A stretch of 64,000 nt of DNA from Alteriqipengyuania lutimaris (GTDB lineage Bacteria; Pseudomonadota; Alphaproteobacteria; Sphingomonadales; Sphingomonadaceae). A model generated the notes under the pieces. That model worked only from the letters and a program-made list of their open reading frames with translations. It was not told where the DNA came from and did no database searches. The position numbers and the translations under genes are program-made. Location of the stretch: assembly GCF_003363135.1 (NCBI RefSeq), contig NZ_QRBB01000001.1, positions 1,524,501-1,588,500 on the forward strand, given 5' to 3'. Shown one piece after another: positions 29,205-38,553 of this stretch; the first letter of the stretch is position 1, and every line of letters begins with the position of its first letter.

Positions 29205-31501
29205 TCTTGCGCGCTCCCGCGTCCCACATCCATGCGGAAGGATATCGCCTCGGGCGACTTGACCATTTCCATGGCGAACTGCCCCGGTCCGATGGCGCTG
29301 CCCAGATAGCCCGCGCTTTCCATCGTCGGCACCATGGCCGCAGAACCCTCGTTGACATTGAGCACCGAATCGTCCGCCGCGCCCGGAACGCCGCGAAAGA
29401 CGGCAGGCATGCTGGTGCCGGTGGGCCTGCCCGGCGGATCGGCGAGCTGGCGCAGATCGATCACATTGCCGTCCTCCAGCCCGAAACACAGGCCCTGTTG
29501 CGGTTCGGCGAGCATCACCACGTCGGGCACGTCGAGGAACAGCGCCAGCAGCACATTGCCCGAAAGCCGATCGAGACGCAGCAGCTTGAGCGGAGTCTTG
29601 GCAGAATCGCCCTTAAAGCCTCTTAGCTGCAATCCCGGCCAGCCGCTGACGACGGCCGAGCGGATCAGTATGCCGGTCATCGCTTCGTCCGGGCCGCTGC
29701 CTTCGTGGTCGCCGACCGCCGCGCCGAGCAACCGGTTCCGGATCGCCATTGCTTCGGCAGTGATCGCCTGGTCGATCACGCCGCGCATCGTCTGGGTGAA
29801 GAACGTGTCCTTCGAAGAGGTCATGCCGATGCTCAGCGCGCCATCGATCAGTGCCCTCTGCCAGGCGGGGTCGACGTAGAAGAAACGCAGTGATTCCACC
29901 GGCAATGCGAGCTGATCGGGCACGAAATGGTTAAATGGAATGTCGTAGAGCAACTGCTTGTGCGCCAGCCATTCGGCCACTGGAAGCAGGTCGTCCTGCA
30001 CCTCCTCGGCCAGAAAGGCCTGCACTGCCGGTTCAGCGAGAAAGTCCTTCGCGTTCTGCACCGGATCGGGCGGCACGGCAGGTGGCAGCGCGCCGACGGG
30101 TTCGCCGAACATGCCCTCCTTCAACGCCCCCACCGCGGTGCCGAGCGAAGTGTTGACGACGTCGCGGAAAACATCGCGCACGGCCCCGCTTTTGACCACC
30201 GCGGAAAGATCTGCGGTGCTCGCCTCGCCCGCATCGTGCAGGCGGTCCATCAGCCGGCCGAGCAATCGGCTGGACGACCGGCGATAGCGCAGCAGTGCCT
30301 GGCTGAAGGGGCCATCTGCCAGCGCCAGCGCGCGTCCGATCGACCAAGCGGCGGAATAGCTGTGATCGAATATGCCATTATCGGGATCGTAGATCATCCG
30401 CGCATCCGAGGAGGGCGCGTGATAACCCTCGCTAGGCACCGGTAGCGGCTGCGCGATCGTGGGCGTCAGCGGGCCGCGGTACCAGGCGTAGGTCCGCTCT
30501 CCCTGTTCGGTCTGCCAGCTGCGCGGAACATAGCCATGCGCCAGCCGGTCGAGCGTGGCCTGCATCGCCGGGTTCGCCGACGGAGCAGGCGCGGCAATCT
30601 TGCGGCGCAGCAGCAATTCATCCGCATTGTCGAGGCCCGGCTCGGCGAGATTTTCCACCAGCTGGCGGAAATCGAGCGGGTCGGTCTGCGAAAGGAAGGT
30701 CCAGTTGTAGAGCGAGACCAGCGCGATGTCCTTGTCCTCGGCCGGGTTCGACGGCTTTTTCGGCCACTGCGCCTGGTCTTTGAGCAGCGAGTAATACCCT
30801 TCGAACGAAACGAGATGGACGACGTAGCGCGTCCCGCGCGGTCCCGTGCTCGTCAGCAAGCGATTGCCGGTCACCACCGAGAACCAGCCTGCCTCGTCCA
30901 ACCGCATGAAAGCCTGGTCGGAAACATCGACCTCGCGCACATGGGTGAGATATTTGAGCTCGCCCAGCTTGGGCGCCAGCATCTTGAACACCGGTGCGGT
31001 CACGCGGATGTGGTTGCAGGAGGACTGCTTGATGTCGTCGGGCAGTCGGGCCGGGTCGATCTCGGGCTTCAGGACGTCGGCTTCGGGCCCGAGGAACTCG
31101 CTCACCGTGCTGGTCAGGAAGGTTTTGTTGGTCTGCGGATCGAGCGCAAGCTCGCCTTCGCGGAATGCAAGCAGGCACAGCCACGGCACGGTGCGATCGG
31201 TCGGGTCGGTGTGCCGCACCCACGGCAGAACGCGCCGGGAGAGGACGACATTGGGCAGATATTGCCCATATGTCGAATTGCCGTTGTCCGGCGGGTAGAC
31301 GCTATGCACCTCCGTCGACGGCAGCGAAAATTGCGGCCCGCGCACCTCGAAGTTCTGGGTCACCGGATTGTCGAAGTAGGTGCCGGTATCGATCCCGGTG
31401 ATGCCCGAGCTGGCGCTGATCGTATACGTGCCGTCGGCGAGCGAGGGCAGGTAATTGTCGTGGAAGGCGATCTCGCCCGGATTGAGTGTGGTGCCGGTCA
31501 T
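29201..31501 (-). CDS. large uncharacterised protein (766 aa), operon gene 3
   Basis: A 766-residue protein with ATGA overlaps at both ends (with the DUF6603-like gene upstream and the 1203-residue gene downstream). The N-terminal 70 residues are beta-rich and include VRGPQFSLP and EVHSVYPPDN. The middle is mixed and contains HIRVTAPVFKMLAPKLGE. A largely helical region (about residues 380-560) follows, and the C-terminal 150 residues are again beta-rich with Asp/Gly turns. No signal peptide, membrane segment or catalytic signature is seen. The alternating beta/helical build and the company of a fibre-like protein would fit a structural component, but that is inference. Confidence 0.7.
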   Translation of the reverse strand: MTGTTLNPGEIAFHDNYLPSLADGTYTISASSGITGIDTGTYFDNPVTQNFEVRGPQFSLPSTEVHSVYPPDNGNSTYGQYLPNVVLSRRVLPWVRHTDPTDRTVPWLCLLAFREGELALDPQTNKTFLTSTVSEFLGPEADVLKPEIDPARLPDDIKQSSCNHIRVTAPVFKMLAPKLGELKYLTHVREVDVSDQAFMRLDEAGWFSVVTGNRLLTSTGPRGTRYVVHLVSFEGYYSLLKDQAQWPKKPSNPAEDKDIALVSLYNWTFLSQTDPLDFRQLVENLAEPGLDNADELLLRRKIAAPAPSANPAMQATLDRLAHGYVPRSWQTEQGERTYAWYRGPLTPTIAQPLPVPSEGYHAPSSDARMIYDPDNGIFDHSYSAAWSIGRALALADGPFSQALLRYRRSSSRLLGRLMDRLHDAGEASTADLSAVVKSGAVRDVFRDVVNTSLGTAVGALKEGMFGEPVGALPPAVPPDPVQNAKDFLAEPAVQAFLAEEVQDDLLPVAEWLAHKQLLYDIPFNHFVPDQLALPVESLRFFYVDPAWQRALIDGALSIGMTSSKDTFFTQTMRGVIDQAITAEAMAIRNRLLGAAVGDHEGSGPDEAMTGILIRSAVVSGWPGLQLRGFKGDSAKTPLKLLRLDRLSGNVLLALFLDVPDVVMLAEPQQGLCFGLEDGNVIDLRQLADPPGRPTGTSMPAVFRGVPGAADDSVLNVNEGSAAMVPTMESAGYLGSAIGPGQFAMEMVKSPEAISFRMDVGRGSAQE

Positions 31502-34500
31502 GCCTGCGTTCCGATCTCGAGCGGTTCGTCCACGAATATCGCCCCGGCCCCTGCCTGCATCGCCGCCAGCGATCCGTTGGCGACCTCGGCCAGATCGAGC
31601 TCGGCAAAGGTCGCATGGATCGCGTTGCGCGCATCGAGTACCGGCTGGTCCATGATCTTGCCGATATCGGCGAGTGCGGTGGTGGACAGGTGCGGCATCG
31701 GGCCGACCGGCGGAAGTCCGGCACGCAGCGGATTGGGCCCGGGCTGGAGCGGATCGTATTGCAGATCGTCGCTGACGCTGATCGCGCCCGTTCCCGGGCC
31801 GAGCTGGGCGGGCGGCACCGTGATGCGCAGGCCCGAAAGCTGGTTCTGCACCAGTCCGCTACCCGTCGGCAGCGTGTCGTTGCGGCCCGCGCCCCATAGC
31901 GCCACCGGAACATCGCCGCTGCGCGCCTCGACCGTCCAGGTCGCATCGAGCACATTTTGCTGGCTCGCCTGCTCGATGACCTTGAGACGCGTGAAAGAGG
32001 ACCCCTGCGCCTGCATCGGCTTGATGGTGAGCTGGCTACCGCTGGCGAAGGGGGCCGTGTCATCGCCGATATAGAGTTCGCTCAATGGAATCTTGCAATC
32101 GGCTGTGAAGGTAAAGGCGTCGGGATGCACGAGCCACGGCTGTACCGGCTGCGCCGAAGCCTCGCTCGCATTGCGCGCCAGCGTCTGGTCGGCGAGCGGA
32201 GCCGCCGCCTGCATCCCGGCGGCGGCGGTGATGCTTACGACATTGCCAGGCGGCGGCAGTACTTGGGTGAAGGTGCCCCAGTCCTGATTGTCGAGCGCGC
32301 CCCCGCCCGATTTGGAACCGAACTCGACCGTGAAGGAAATGATGTACCAGTGGACTGTAACCGCTCCGCCCGTCGGCGGTCCCCACAAGGTGAGATCGGC
32401 ACCCAGCTCGACGGTGAAGGTCTTCGAACACAGAAGGAGATCGGCCTTGTACGAAGCGCCCACCGTCACGCCGATATCGGCGATGAAGCGGAACGGATTG
32501 TACCAGGCAATGATATCGGCGTGTGCATCGAACCACGCCTTCAGATTGCCCGCCTGATAGGTCACGCCGAGCTGGCCACCCGCCATCAGCGCGGCCGGGG
32601 TAATGGCGAAGTAAAGCCCCCCGGACAGCGTTACCGTGTCCCCGATCGACCACCGGAAGCCGATCCGCGGCTCCTTGGGATAGTGATCGGGGACGGTGAA
32701 ATAGGGGCTGTAGCCGCCTGCGGTGACGACGAAGTCCCCGGCATGGCCGCTGGGCGGGTACCAGACTTCGAAAGCGGCCCCGCCGGTCAGCTTGCAATTG
32801 GTATCGAGCAGGTAGGAATTCGGCGAAAGCACCGCTGAGACCGAAAAGAAGCCGTCGGTGGGATCGAACACGGCTTCCAGCTGAAGCTCGATATAGGCGT
32901 AGACCTCTGGCCCGGCCATCGGAAAGCGGCCCTTGGACAGGCCGATCAGCGCCAACTCGAAACGGTTGCCGAATTCGCCGATCAGCAGGGCGGTCGAATT
33001 GATGACTTCGAAGGTAGAGAACTTGATGCCGAGGCCAAGCCAGAAATCGCCCGCCGAGGGCCGGACCCATGGATTGCTGCCCCCCATGACTTTCTGCAGC
33101 ACGATCAGCGGCGTGGGCTTGGGGCCGAGCACCGCCGGGTCCGACAGCGCCGCAACAAAGGGGAACTGGAACACTTCGTCCTGCGCCGGGATGCGCAGGT
33201 AATTGTTGTAGCCGAAGCCGCCACACAGGCCGTTGACCAGGAAATAGGGCGGGCCGCCGATCAACGCATCGATGCTGGAGAAGACGAACATCGAAGTCTG
33301 ACCGGAGAACTCGGCATAGCCGCCCATGGCGGTGGCACCGAAACCTTCGGCCTGGACCATCAGCATGCCGCCGAATTCGCGTGTGACCGGGGCCACTGGC
33401 GGGAAATTGACGAAGGCTCCCCCGATGCTGAAAGCCGTGCTGGTATAGTCGATGCCCAGTCCGTCGATATGGAAATGCGGGTCGAAACTCGACAGCGGCG
33501 ATCCCACCGCCAGCCCCTGCACCCCGATGTCGAGCCCAGCCGCGGTCATCGACGCATCAATGACGAACCACAGCACGCTTTCCTGATAGCGCACGCCCAC
33601 CTTCTGGAAAGTGACCGGGCCGAAGCTCTTCTGAATATTGAACCAACTGGTGCCGTCGGCGGCAGCCTGTGGCGCGGGGACGGTGCCCGCATTGGGACCA
33701 CTCGCTGCACCCGCGCGACCGGTGGAGGGCGAGGTGACGGCATCTGCCGCCGCAGGAGTGCCGATCGACAGCGGATAGGTGTTGCCGCCGAAATCGATCA
33801 CGGCGGAGAGCGCCACCTGTCCGGGCAGGCCCTGTCCGGGCAGCGTCGGATAGTTTGCCGGGATCTTGGCATTGATCGCCGCGATTTCGGCCTGCTGCGC
33901 GGGGACAGACGGGTCGAGCGCCGAGGAGGCGATAAGCGCCTGCATATCGCGCACGTCGATCTTCTCGTCTCTGGACAGGACGTGGTTGAGCACCGGCAGG
34001 TTCGAGAGGTCGAGCGGCTTGTCGATGGCGACGCCGAAATAGAACACCCACTTGTTCGCCGTCATATCGTGATAGGCAACGAACACCGCGTTGCCGTAGC
34101 TCGCCGAGGCCATCGTCAGCGTCAGGCTCTTGAGCGTGAAATCGTAGGTGAGGCCGATTTCCTTGATCGAGAGAGTGAGCCCCGCGGGCAGTTCGGGGAT
34201 GTCGGCCTTGGGCGCAAAGGCCCCGGCAATGGTCGCGAATTCGAGATAATCGGCCGGGGTCTTGGCGCTCCAGCTTGCCGAGATCGCCGTGTCCGAAGGA
34301 GAAGTGGTGAAATCGATGATGAAGATATTGCCTGCTACATCGACCGTCCCCGTCAGATCCTTGCGATAGCCGCCGGTCACCGACGTCATCGCGAAGCCGA
34401 GCCTGATCTCCAGCATGTCGGCGCCGAGCGGGATATCGCCCGTTATGCCGAAGGCGAAATCCTTGGTCTTGGTGTTGAGGCTGGTAGCTATGTCCTTGAC

Positions 34501-36069
34501 CGTGGTGTCCTGCACCCATTTGGGCGGTTCGCCGACGTTGAAAGTCTTTGCTGCGTAGGTGACGAACTCGCCGATCGGAATCGACTGCCCCTCGCCGGTC
34601 TTGCCCGTGAAGGTCCAAGCCTCGCCAGTCGAGTAATCCGCGCGCACCTCAAGGTCGACTGACGCGACGGTGAAGGTGCCGCTGAGATGCGCTTCCACAT
34701 TGCCGCCGGTGTAGCCGATTTCGAAGCCCAACTGGTCCACCACCAGCCCTAGGTTGACTCCGGTATTGATCGCCCAGAAGCCGACCACATCGACCGAAAA
34801 ATGGTAGTTGGCGCTGGCGGCGGAGAAGCTCAGCTGGTCGATTGCGAGATCGGGCAGGCCCTGCACCGGGCCGACGAATTCCTCGATCAATTCGCTCAGG
34901 ACGATCTTCGAACCGTCGGCCAGATAACCGCTGACCGTGAAGTTCGGGTAGAAGGCGGTCAGCTTGAGATCTGCCTTGGGCGTGATCGCGAAGGTGCCGC
35001 CGAAGATCAGCGATGGAAAAGGCGCGCTGAAAGGCGTGGCGACCGCGAAGGCGAGGAACAGGTCGTGCGCCTGCAGCACCTTGTTGGTGCTCTGAATGGT
35101 GACGACGTCCCAGGTCGCCTCACTCTTCACGGTAAGGCCGATGGCACTGACCGCCGAACCGTCGGGCATTACGTCCATGTAGAGGTCGGTCAGCGCGAGC
35201 GAATTGCCCGGGGTCATCGTACCCGGCGGCGGCAGGGTAGAGCCGAGGTCGGCCCCGCCCACGAGCGTTGCAAGTTCGCTCAGCGTGGCATCTATCACGT
35301 CGGTCAGGTTCGCGTCGAAACGGATCGGCGCGGTGAGCGACGTCGCCTGGACCGATAGCGGCAGGCTGTAATTGCGGCCCGATGCTTGGAAGGGGATGTC
35401 TGCCCCCAGCTTGACATAGGGCAGCAGGGGCGGATCGCCGCCGCCGGGGACCGGCAGCGAATAGGCGTCCATCCCGAAGCCGACCGTGATATTGGTGGCG
35501 ATGAAAAGATTGATCCCGGTCAGCGCCGGTCCAACCAGCTTGAAGCTGGTCAGCAGCGTGCCGTTTTTGGTCATGGCAAGGTCGCCGGAAAGATCTTCGG
35601 TGGTCAGTCCGAGCAGTGCCTTGAGCCCGCCCGACAGACTGCTGAAATCGAGCGTACCGGCAAAGGCGATGGTCGGTCTGGCCGAAGTCAGCATCATGCT
35701 CGGCGTACCGGTAAACGGCAGATCGGCGCCCAGGTTGCCTTCGAACTGGGCAAAGGCCTTGTCGAACCGCCAGCTCGCATCGCCGGTGGCGACAAGTTGC
35801 AGTTGCGCCTCGCCCGACCCATCGAGTGTGAAGGTGGCGGCAACGGTCATCGCCGCGAAAGGCCGGTCGATCCCCCGCCCGTGAACGGTGATCGAATCGA
35901 CAGTTTCTGTGAAGGGCGTCGCGGCGGGTGTCAGCGCCAGGTGGCCATGGGCGAGGTAATCGCTTGCCAGCGTGGTCAGCGCCGCGGAATTCAGCGTTGC
36001 GATATCGAGACTGTACGACGCCCCCGAAAGGCCAGCCCGCACCAGAGTCTTGAGGGTCGCGATATCCAT
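31498..36069 (-). CDS. giant DUF6603-like beta-rich protein, operon gene 2
   Basis: A 1523-residue protein I match, from memory, to DUF6603 proteins. ATG 36069 gives MDIATLKTLVRAG; an in-frame extension to 36213 lies within the upstream gene and is not coding-like. About the first 800 residues are repetitive amphipathic beta strands broken by Gly/Asp turns (for example DFAFGITGDIPLGADML). A Pro/Ala-rich linker lies near residues 790-815. The family-like core is HFHIDGLGIDY, FGGMLMVQAEGFG, CGGFGYNNYLRIP (about 948-960) and PKEPRIGFRWSIG. Then come hydrophobic strands and a C-terminal jelly-roll-like end. There is no signal peptide. Cysteines are few. The long beta architecture suggests a fibre, pore or lipid-transfer-like groove; none is proven. 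Confidence 0.75.
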   Translation of the reverse strand: MDIATLKTLVRAGLSGASYSLDIATLNSAALTTLASDYLAHGHLALTPAATPFTETVDSITVHGRGIDRPFAAMTVAATFTLDGSGEAQLQLVATGDASWRFDKAFAQFEGNLGADLPFTGTPSMMLTSARPTIAFAGTLDFSSLSGGLKALLGLTTEDLSGDLAMTKNGTLLTSFKLVGPALTGINLFIATNITVGFGMDAYSLPVPGGGDPPLLPYVKLGADIPFQASGRNYSLPLSVQATSLTAPIRFDANLTDVIDATLSELATLVGGADLGSTLPPPGTMTPGNSLALTDLYMDVMPDGSAVSAIGLTVKSEATWDVVTIQSTNKVLQAHDLFLAFAVATPFSAPFPSLIFGGTFAITPKADLKLTAFYPNFTVSGYLADGSKIVLSELIEEFVGPVQGLPDLAIDQLSFSAASANYHFSVDVVGFWAINTGVNLGLVVDQLGFEIGYTGGNVEAHLSGTFTVASVDLEVRADYSTGEAWTFTGKTGEGQSIPIGEFVTYAAKTFNVGEPPKWVQDTTVKDIATSLNTKTKDFAFGITGDIPLGADMLEIRLGFAMTSVTGGYRKDLTGTVDVAGNIFIIDFTTSPSDTAISASWSAKTPADYLEFATIAGAFAPKADIPELPAGLTLSIKEIGLTYDFTLKSLTLTMASASYGNAVFVAYHDMTANKWVFYFGVAIDKPLDLSNLPVLNHVLSRDEKIDVRDMQALIASSALDPSVPAQQAEIAAINAKIPANYPTLPGQGLPGQVALSAVIDFGGNTYPLSIGTPAAADAVTSPSTGRAGAASGPNAGTVPAPQAAADGTSWFNIQKSFGPVTFQKVGVRYQESVLWFVIDASMTAAGLDIGVQGLAVGSPLSSFDPHFHIDGLGIDYTSTAFSIGGAFVNFPPVAPVTREFGGMLMVQAEGFGATAMGGYAEFSGQTSMFVFSSIDALIGGPPYFLVNGLCGGFGYNNYLRIPAQDEVFQFPFVAALSDPAVLGPKPTPLIVLQKVMGGSNPWVRPSAGDFWLGLGIKFSTFEVINSTALLIGEFGNRFELALIGLSKGRFPMAGPEVYAYIELQLEAVFDPTDGFFSVSAVLSPNSYLLDTNCKLTGGAAFEVWYPPSGHAGDFVVTAGGYSPYFTVPDHYPKEPRIGFRWSIGDTVTLSGGLYFAITPAALMAGGQLGVTYQAGNLKAWFDAHADIIAWYNPFRFIADIGVTVGASYKADLLLCSKTFTVELGADLTLWGPPTGGAVTVHWYIISFTVEFGSKSGGGALDNQDWGTFTQVLPPPGNVVSITAAAGMQAAAPLADQTLARNASEASAQPVQPWLVHPDAFTFTADCKIPLSELYIGDDTAPFASGSQLTIKPMQAQGSSFTRLKVIEQASQQNVLDATWTVEARSGDVPVALWGAGRNDTLPTGSGLVQNQLSGLRITVPPAQLGPGTGAISVSDDLQYDPLQPGPNPLRAGLPPVGPMPHLSTTALADIGKIMDQPVLDARNAIHATFAELDLAEVANGSLAAMQAGAGAIFVDEPLEIGTQA

Positions 36070-36070
36070 C

Positions 36071-37303
36071 TTAGAGGCCGTCAAGCCAGGTTTCGATCCG
36101 GCCGGCGATAATGCCCGTTTCGAGGATGTCCTGAGCGATGACCTGCCGAAACAGGAAGTAGCCGTTGTTGGTAAAGCCGTAAAAGCCGGTGTTCGCCGCG
36201 CCCGGACCCGCATTTGCCGGATTTTGCAACCAGTGGAAGGTTCCTGATGTGTTGCTCAGCGTTGGATAGGGCGCCCAGGGTCCGGTCAGGATGGCGGCAA
36301 GAGCTTGATGGGTATTGTATCCGAGGACCTGGGTGGAATCCATGAAGTAGTCGACGACTTGCGCATGTGCCCCAATACGCCCGGCTCCCTGCCATGCCGT
36401 GATCACGTTGAAGCGCGGCAGCTTGTGACCGTCGGTAAGAATTCCCACGCTGATGAGCGCCTGCCGGGGGTTGAACAGATTGCGCTGGGCGGCGGTGGGC
36501 AGACCTGTAAGGCTGCCGTGGTGCGGCACCTGGAATATCTCGGCATCCTGCACCTGCGCGGCATGGTTGAGCCGCACGTAGTCCATCGTCGTTTGCGTGG
36601 CGTCGCCGGTGATGACGACCTTCTCGGCGCCGATCTGCGCAACCACCATGAGGCTCGCTGAATTGGACACGTCGGTCCAGGTGGCAGTGGCCGCGGGCAC
36701 GTTGCCCGCGACGATCCGCAGGCTCCATGCGGCATGACCGCCTACCCCAGGGACCGCTGGACCCTGCGCCAGCTCCAGGACGCCAGCGGGGAGCGCGACT
36801 GGCGGGGCGGGTGCCGTATAGGCATTGGCGTTGGTCCAGGTCTGTAGCTGCTGAACGCCTGCATTGATCGTCACTTCGGTGAGCGGCGGATTGCCGATGA
36901 ACCCCAGGTTCGCCGCCAGGGCGGTCTGCGAATAGTGGCCGAGCGGGCTTGCGGGCCCGTTGGACATACTGAAGTAGATGTGGTCCGCATTCACATTGTT
37001 GCCGCCGAGACCCCAGTACAGCAGGGAGAGCAACTGGTTGTAATGATCGCGGTCGGGGTGGGTAAGAATCACTGTGACAGGATTGCCGCCCGACCAGGCT
37101 CGCATCGTGGTGCCCGCGCCGGTGAAAGTGCCCGCATTGAGATCGCCCACACTGCCGCAATCGACCACATAGACATGGCCCGTCGGGCTGCGGATGATCG
37201 TGCAGTCGCCTTGCCCCATGTCGACGAAATAGAAGCGAAACTCGGCCAGTTCGTCCGCCCTCCCACCCGAACCCGGCACATACGATCGGGCAAGGCATCG
37301 CAA
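36071..37303 (-). CDS. soluble ComEC/Rec2-like MBL-fold hydrolase, operon gene 1
   Basis: A 410-residue metallo-beta-lactamase-fold protein resembling the hydrolase domain of ComEC/Rec2 but without its membrane channel. The signatures are FVDMGQGDCTII near residue 30, the metal motif THPDRDHYN near residue 82, VVITGDAT near 213, and the ComEC-type VPHHGS near 240. The start is uncertain: the frame opens with TTG 37303, a GTG occurs at 37279, and a GGGAGG lies just upstream of residues aligned with the domain start. It is first in the operon, with one base before the next gene. It likely hydrolyses a nucleotide, nucleic-acid or phosphoester substrate. Confidence 0.78.
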   Translation of the reverse strand: MRCLARSYVPGSGGRADELAEFRFYFVDMGQGDCTIIRSPTGHVYVVDCGSVGDLNAGTFTGAGTTMRAWSGGNPVTVILTHPDRDHYNQLLSLLYWGLGGNNVNADHIYFSMSNGPASPLGHYSQTALAANLGFIGNPPLTEVTINAGVQQLQTWTNANAYTAPAPPVALPAGVLELAQGPAVPGVGGHAAWSLRIVAGNVPAATATWTDVSNSASLMVVAQIGAEKVVITGDATQTTMDYVRLNHAAQVQDAEIFQVPHHGSLTGLPTAAQRNLFNPRQALISVGILTDGHKLPRFNVITAWQGAGRIGAHAQVVDYFMDSTQVLGYNTHQALAAILTGPWAPYPTLSNTSGTFHWLQNPANAGPGAANTGFYGFTNNGYFLFRQVIAQDILETGIIAGRIETWLDGL

Positions 37304-38157
37304 TACTGTTCGTCAAAAATCGCGCCTAGAATCAAATGGCGCGATCTATAGTGTCGAGCTAGCACCGCGAATTCTGATAGGCAATCGCCAATTCGCAAGA
37401 AAATAGCCGCTATAGATAGTATCTCGACTTGTCTTCGACCGTTATGGCGCGCCGTTCCGCATGCTTGAGACAGAAGTGGGAGGGGAGGCGTGTCGGGGCC
37501 CGTGGATTCGGAGTTGGATCCGGCCCTCCGCAATGCCCATTTCGGTTATGCCCTGCGAATTTGCACGCGATACCCAAAAAAAGTTTCTTCGCGAAATATT
37601 GCAAGACGATGTTGGAAAAACATTTTCTTTGGATCATCAAGGCTCAGCATTCAGAGAGGCAGTGATCATGTATCCTTTGCGTTACCTAAGATGATTAGTC
37701 GATCAGGAGACTTCGACGTGACTCGGAATCTATGGTTCGCCAGTGTTTACTCGGGCGACCTTTCACTGGAATGGAGACCGGCTCTTGGTAATTGCTATAA
37801 ACGAGGCTCACTTCGATCTGGACTTTATCGATGAAATTATGATCTCGCCACGGATCCTGCATCGGCAGCGTTCCTACAGGATGTATCGCGCAGGCGGATA
37901 AGGACTCGGCTGCTTCGCGAAGTTGACGAGGGCCCGGTCGCATTGAACAAGCCGACCCAGTGGACATCGAGGCGATCAAGGTTGGCCAGAAATGCACGAT
38001 CAGCGGTCGTAGCTATTCGCGCAACGGCGAGCGCCTCCATCTGATCTTCTACACTGTAGGATCACAGGCGGGCCTGGAAATGTCGTGGGACGGTTGGCCG
38101 GGTTCCGACTTCCCACGTGTCATGAGCATGACGTTCGGTGACCAGAGCTGCCGATGA
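37304..38157. other. gene-poor, apparently decayed stretch
   Basis: About 850 bases upstream of the five-gene operon, visibly more A/T-rich than the flanks. Short open frames exist on both strands but none has a ribosome-binding site, consistent coding bias or recognisable domain. The promoter of the operon should lie near 37310-37450; I see no confident -35/-10 pair. The region runs into the integrase remnant and probably reflects old mobile DNA. Confidence 0.5.
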
Positions 38158-38547
38158 TCACCGAGTACCAAGTCGATACCCCAAAGCTCGATACGGCCTT
38201 GGAACAAGGATAGTTGGAAGAAACCGGTTAAGTTAGCCGCGATAGAAGTTAATCTTCCGGTTGAGACCACTGCTTACGTGCTCCGTCACAGCGTGATTAC
38301 GGATTTGGTTCGAAGTGGTCTGCCTGTGCTTACTGTCGCGCAATTATCTGGAATTAGCGTTGCGATGATTGACAGGCACTACGGTCACTTGGTACACTCG
38401 CATGTCGAGCAGGCATTTGGCTGCCTCGCAAATCTGACTTCTCGGCGTCCGTCAGGAAGTGGGCCGGATGGAGACTGTCGGCTCATGCTGGGGCGACCGA
38501 CCAAAGCTGCCCTCAGCAAACGACCCCGTCGCGGCCATCGGCAATAG
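38158..38547 (+). pseudogene. C-terminal remnant of a tyrosine recombinase/integrase
   Basis: An open frame runs from the stop at 38155 to 38547. Its first two thirds carry the end of a phage-type integrase: AYVLRHSVITDLVRSGL holds the HxxR-like catalytic box (about 38272-38320). SVAMIDRHYGHL supplies the conserved His and the nucleophile Tyr (about 38362-38395). The catalytic domain upstream of this point and the whole N-terminal arm- and core-binding region are missing, so it is a truncated relic. It fits past integration next to the unusual operon. Confidence 0.7.
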
Positions 38548-38553
38548 CTCGCA

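Noticed and set aside
23974..37303. Calling the giant operon a prophage or contractile injection system
   Set aside because: No sheath, tube, baseplate, AAA+ ATPase, capsid, portal or terminase gene is recognisable; only one protein has fibre-like repeats.
37429..37834. Several short plus-strand open frames upstream of the giant operon
   Set aside because: No ribosome-binding sites, no domains, and mutually overlapping frames in decayed DNA.
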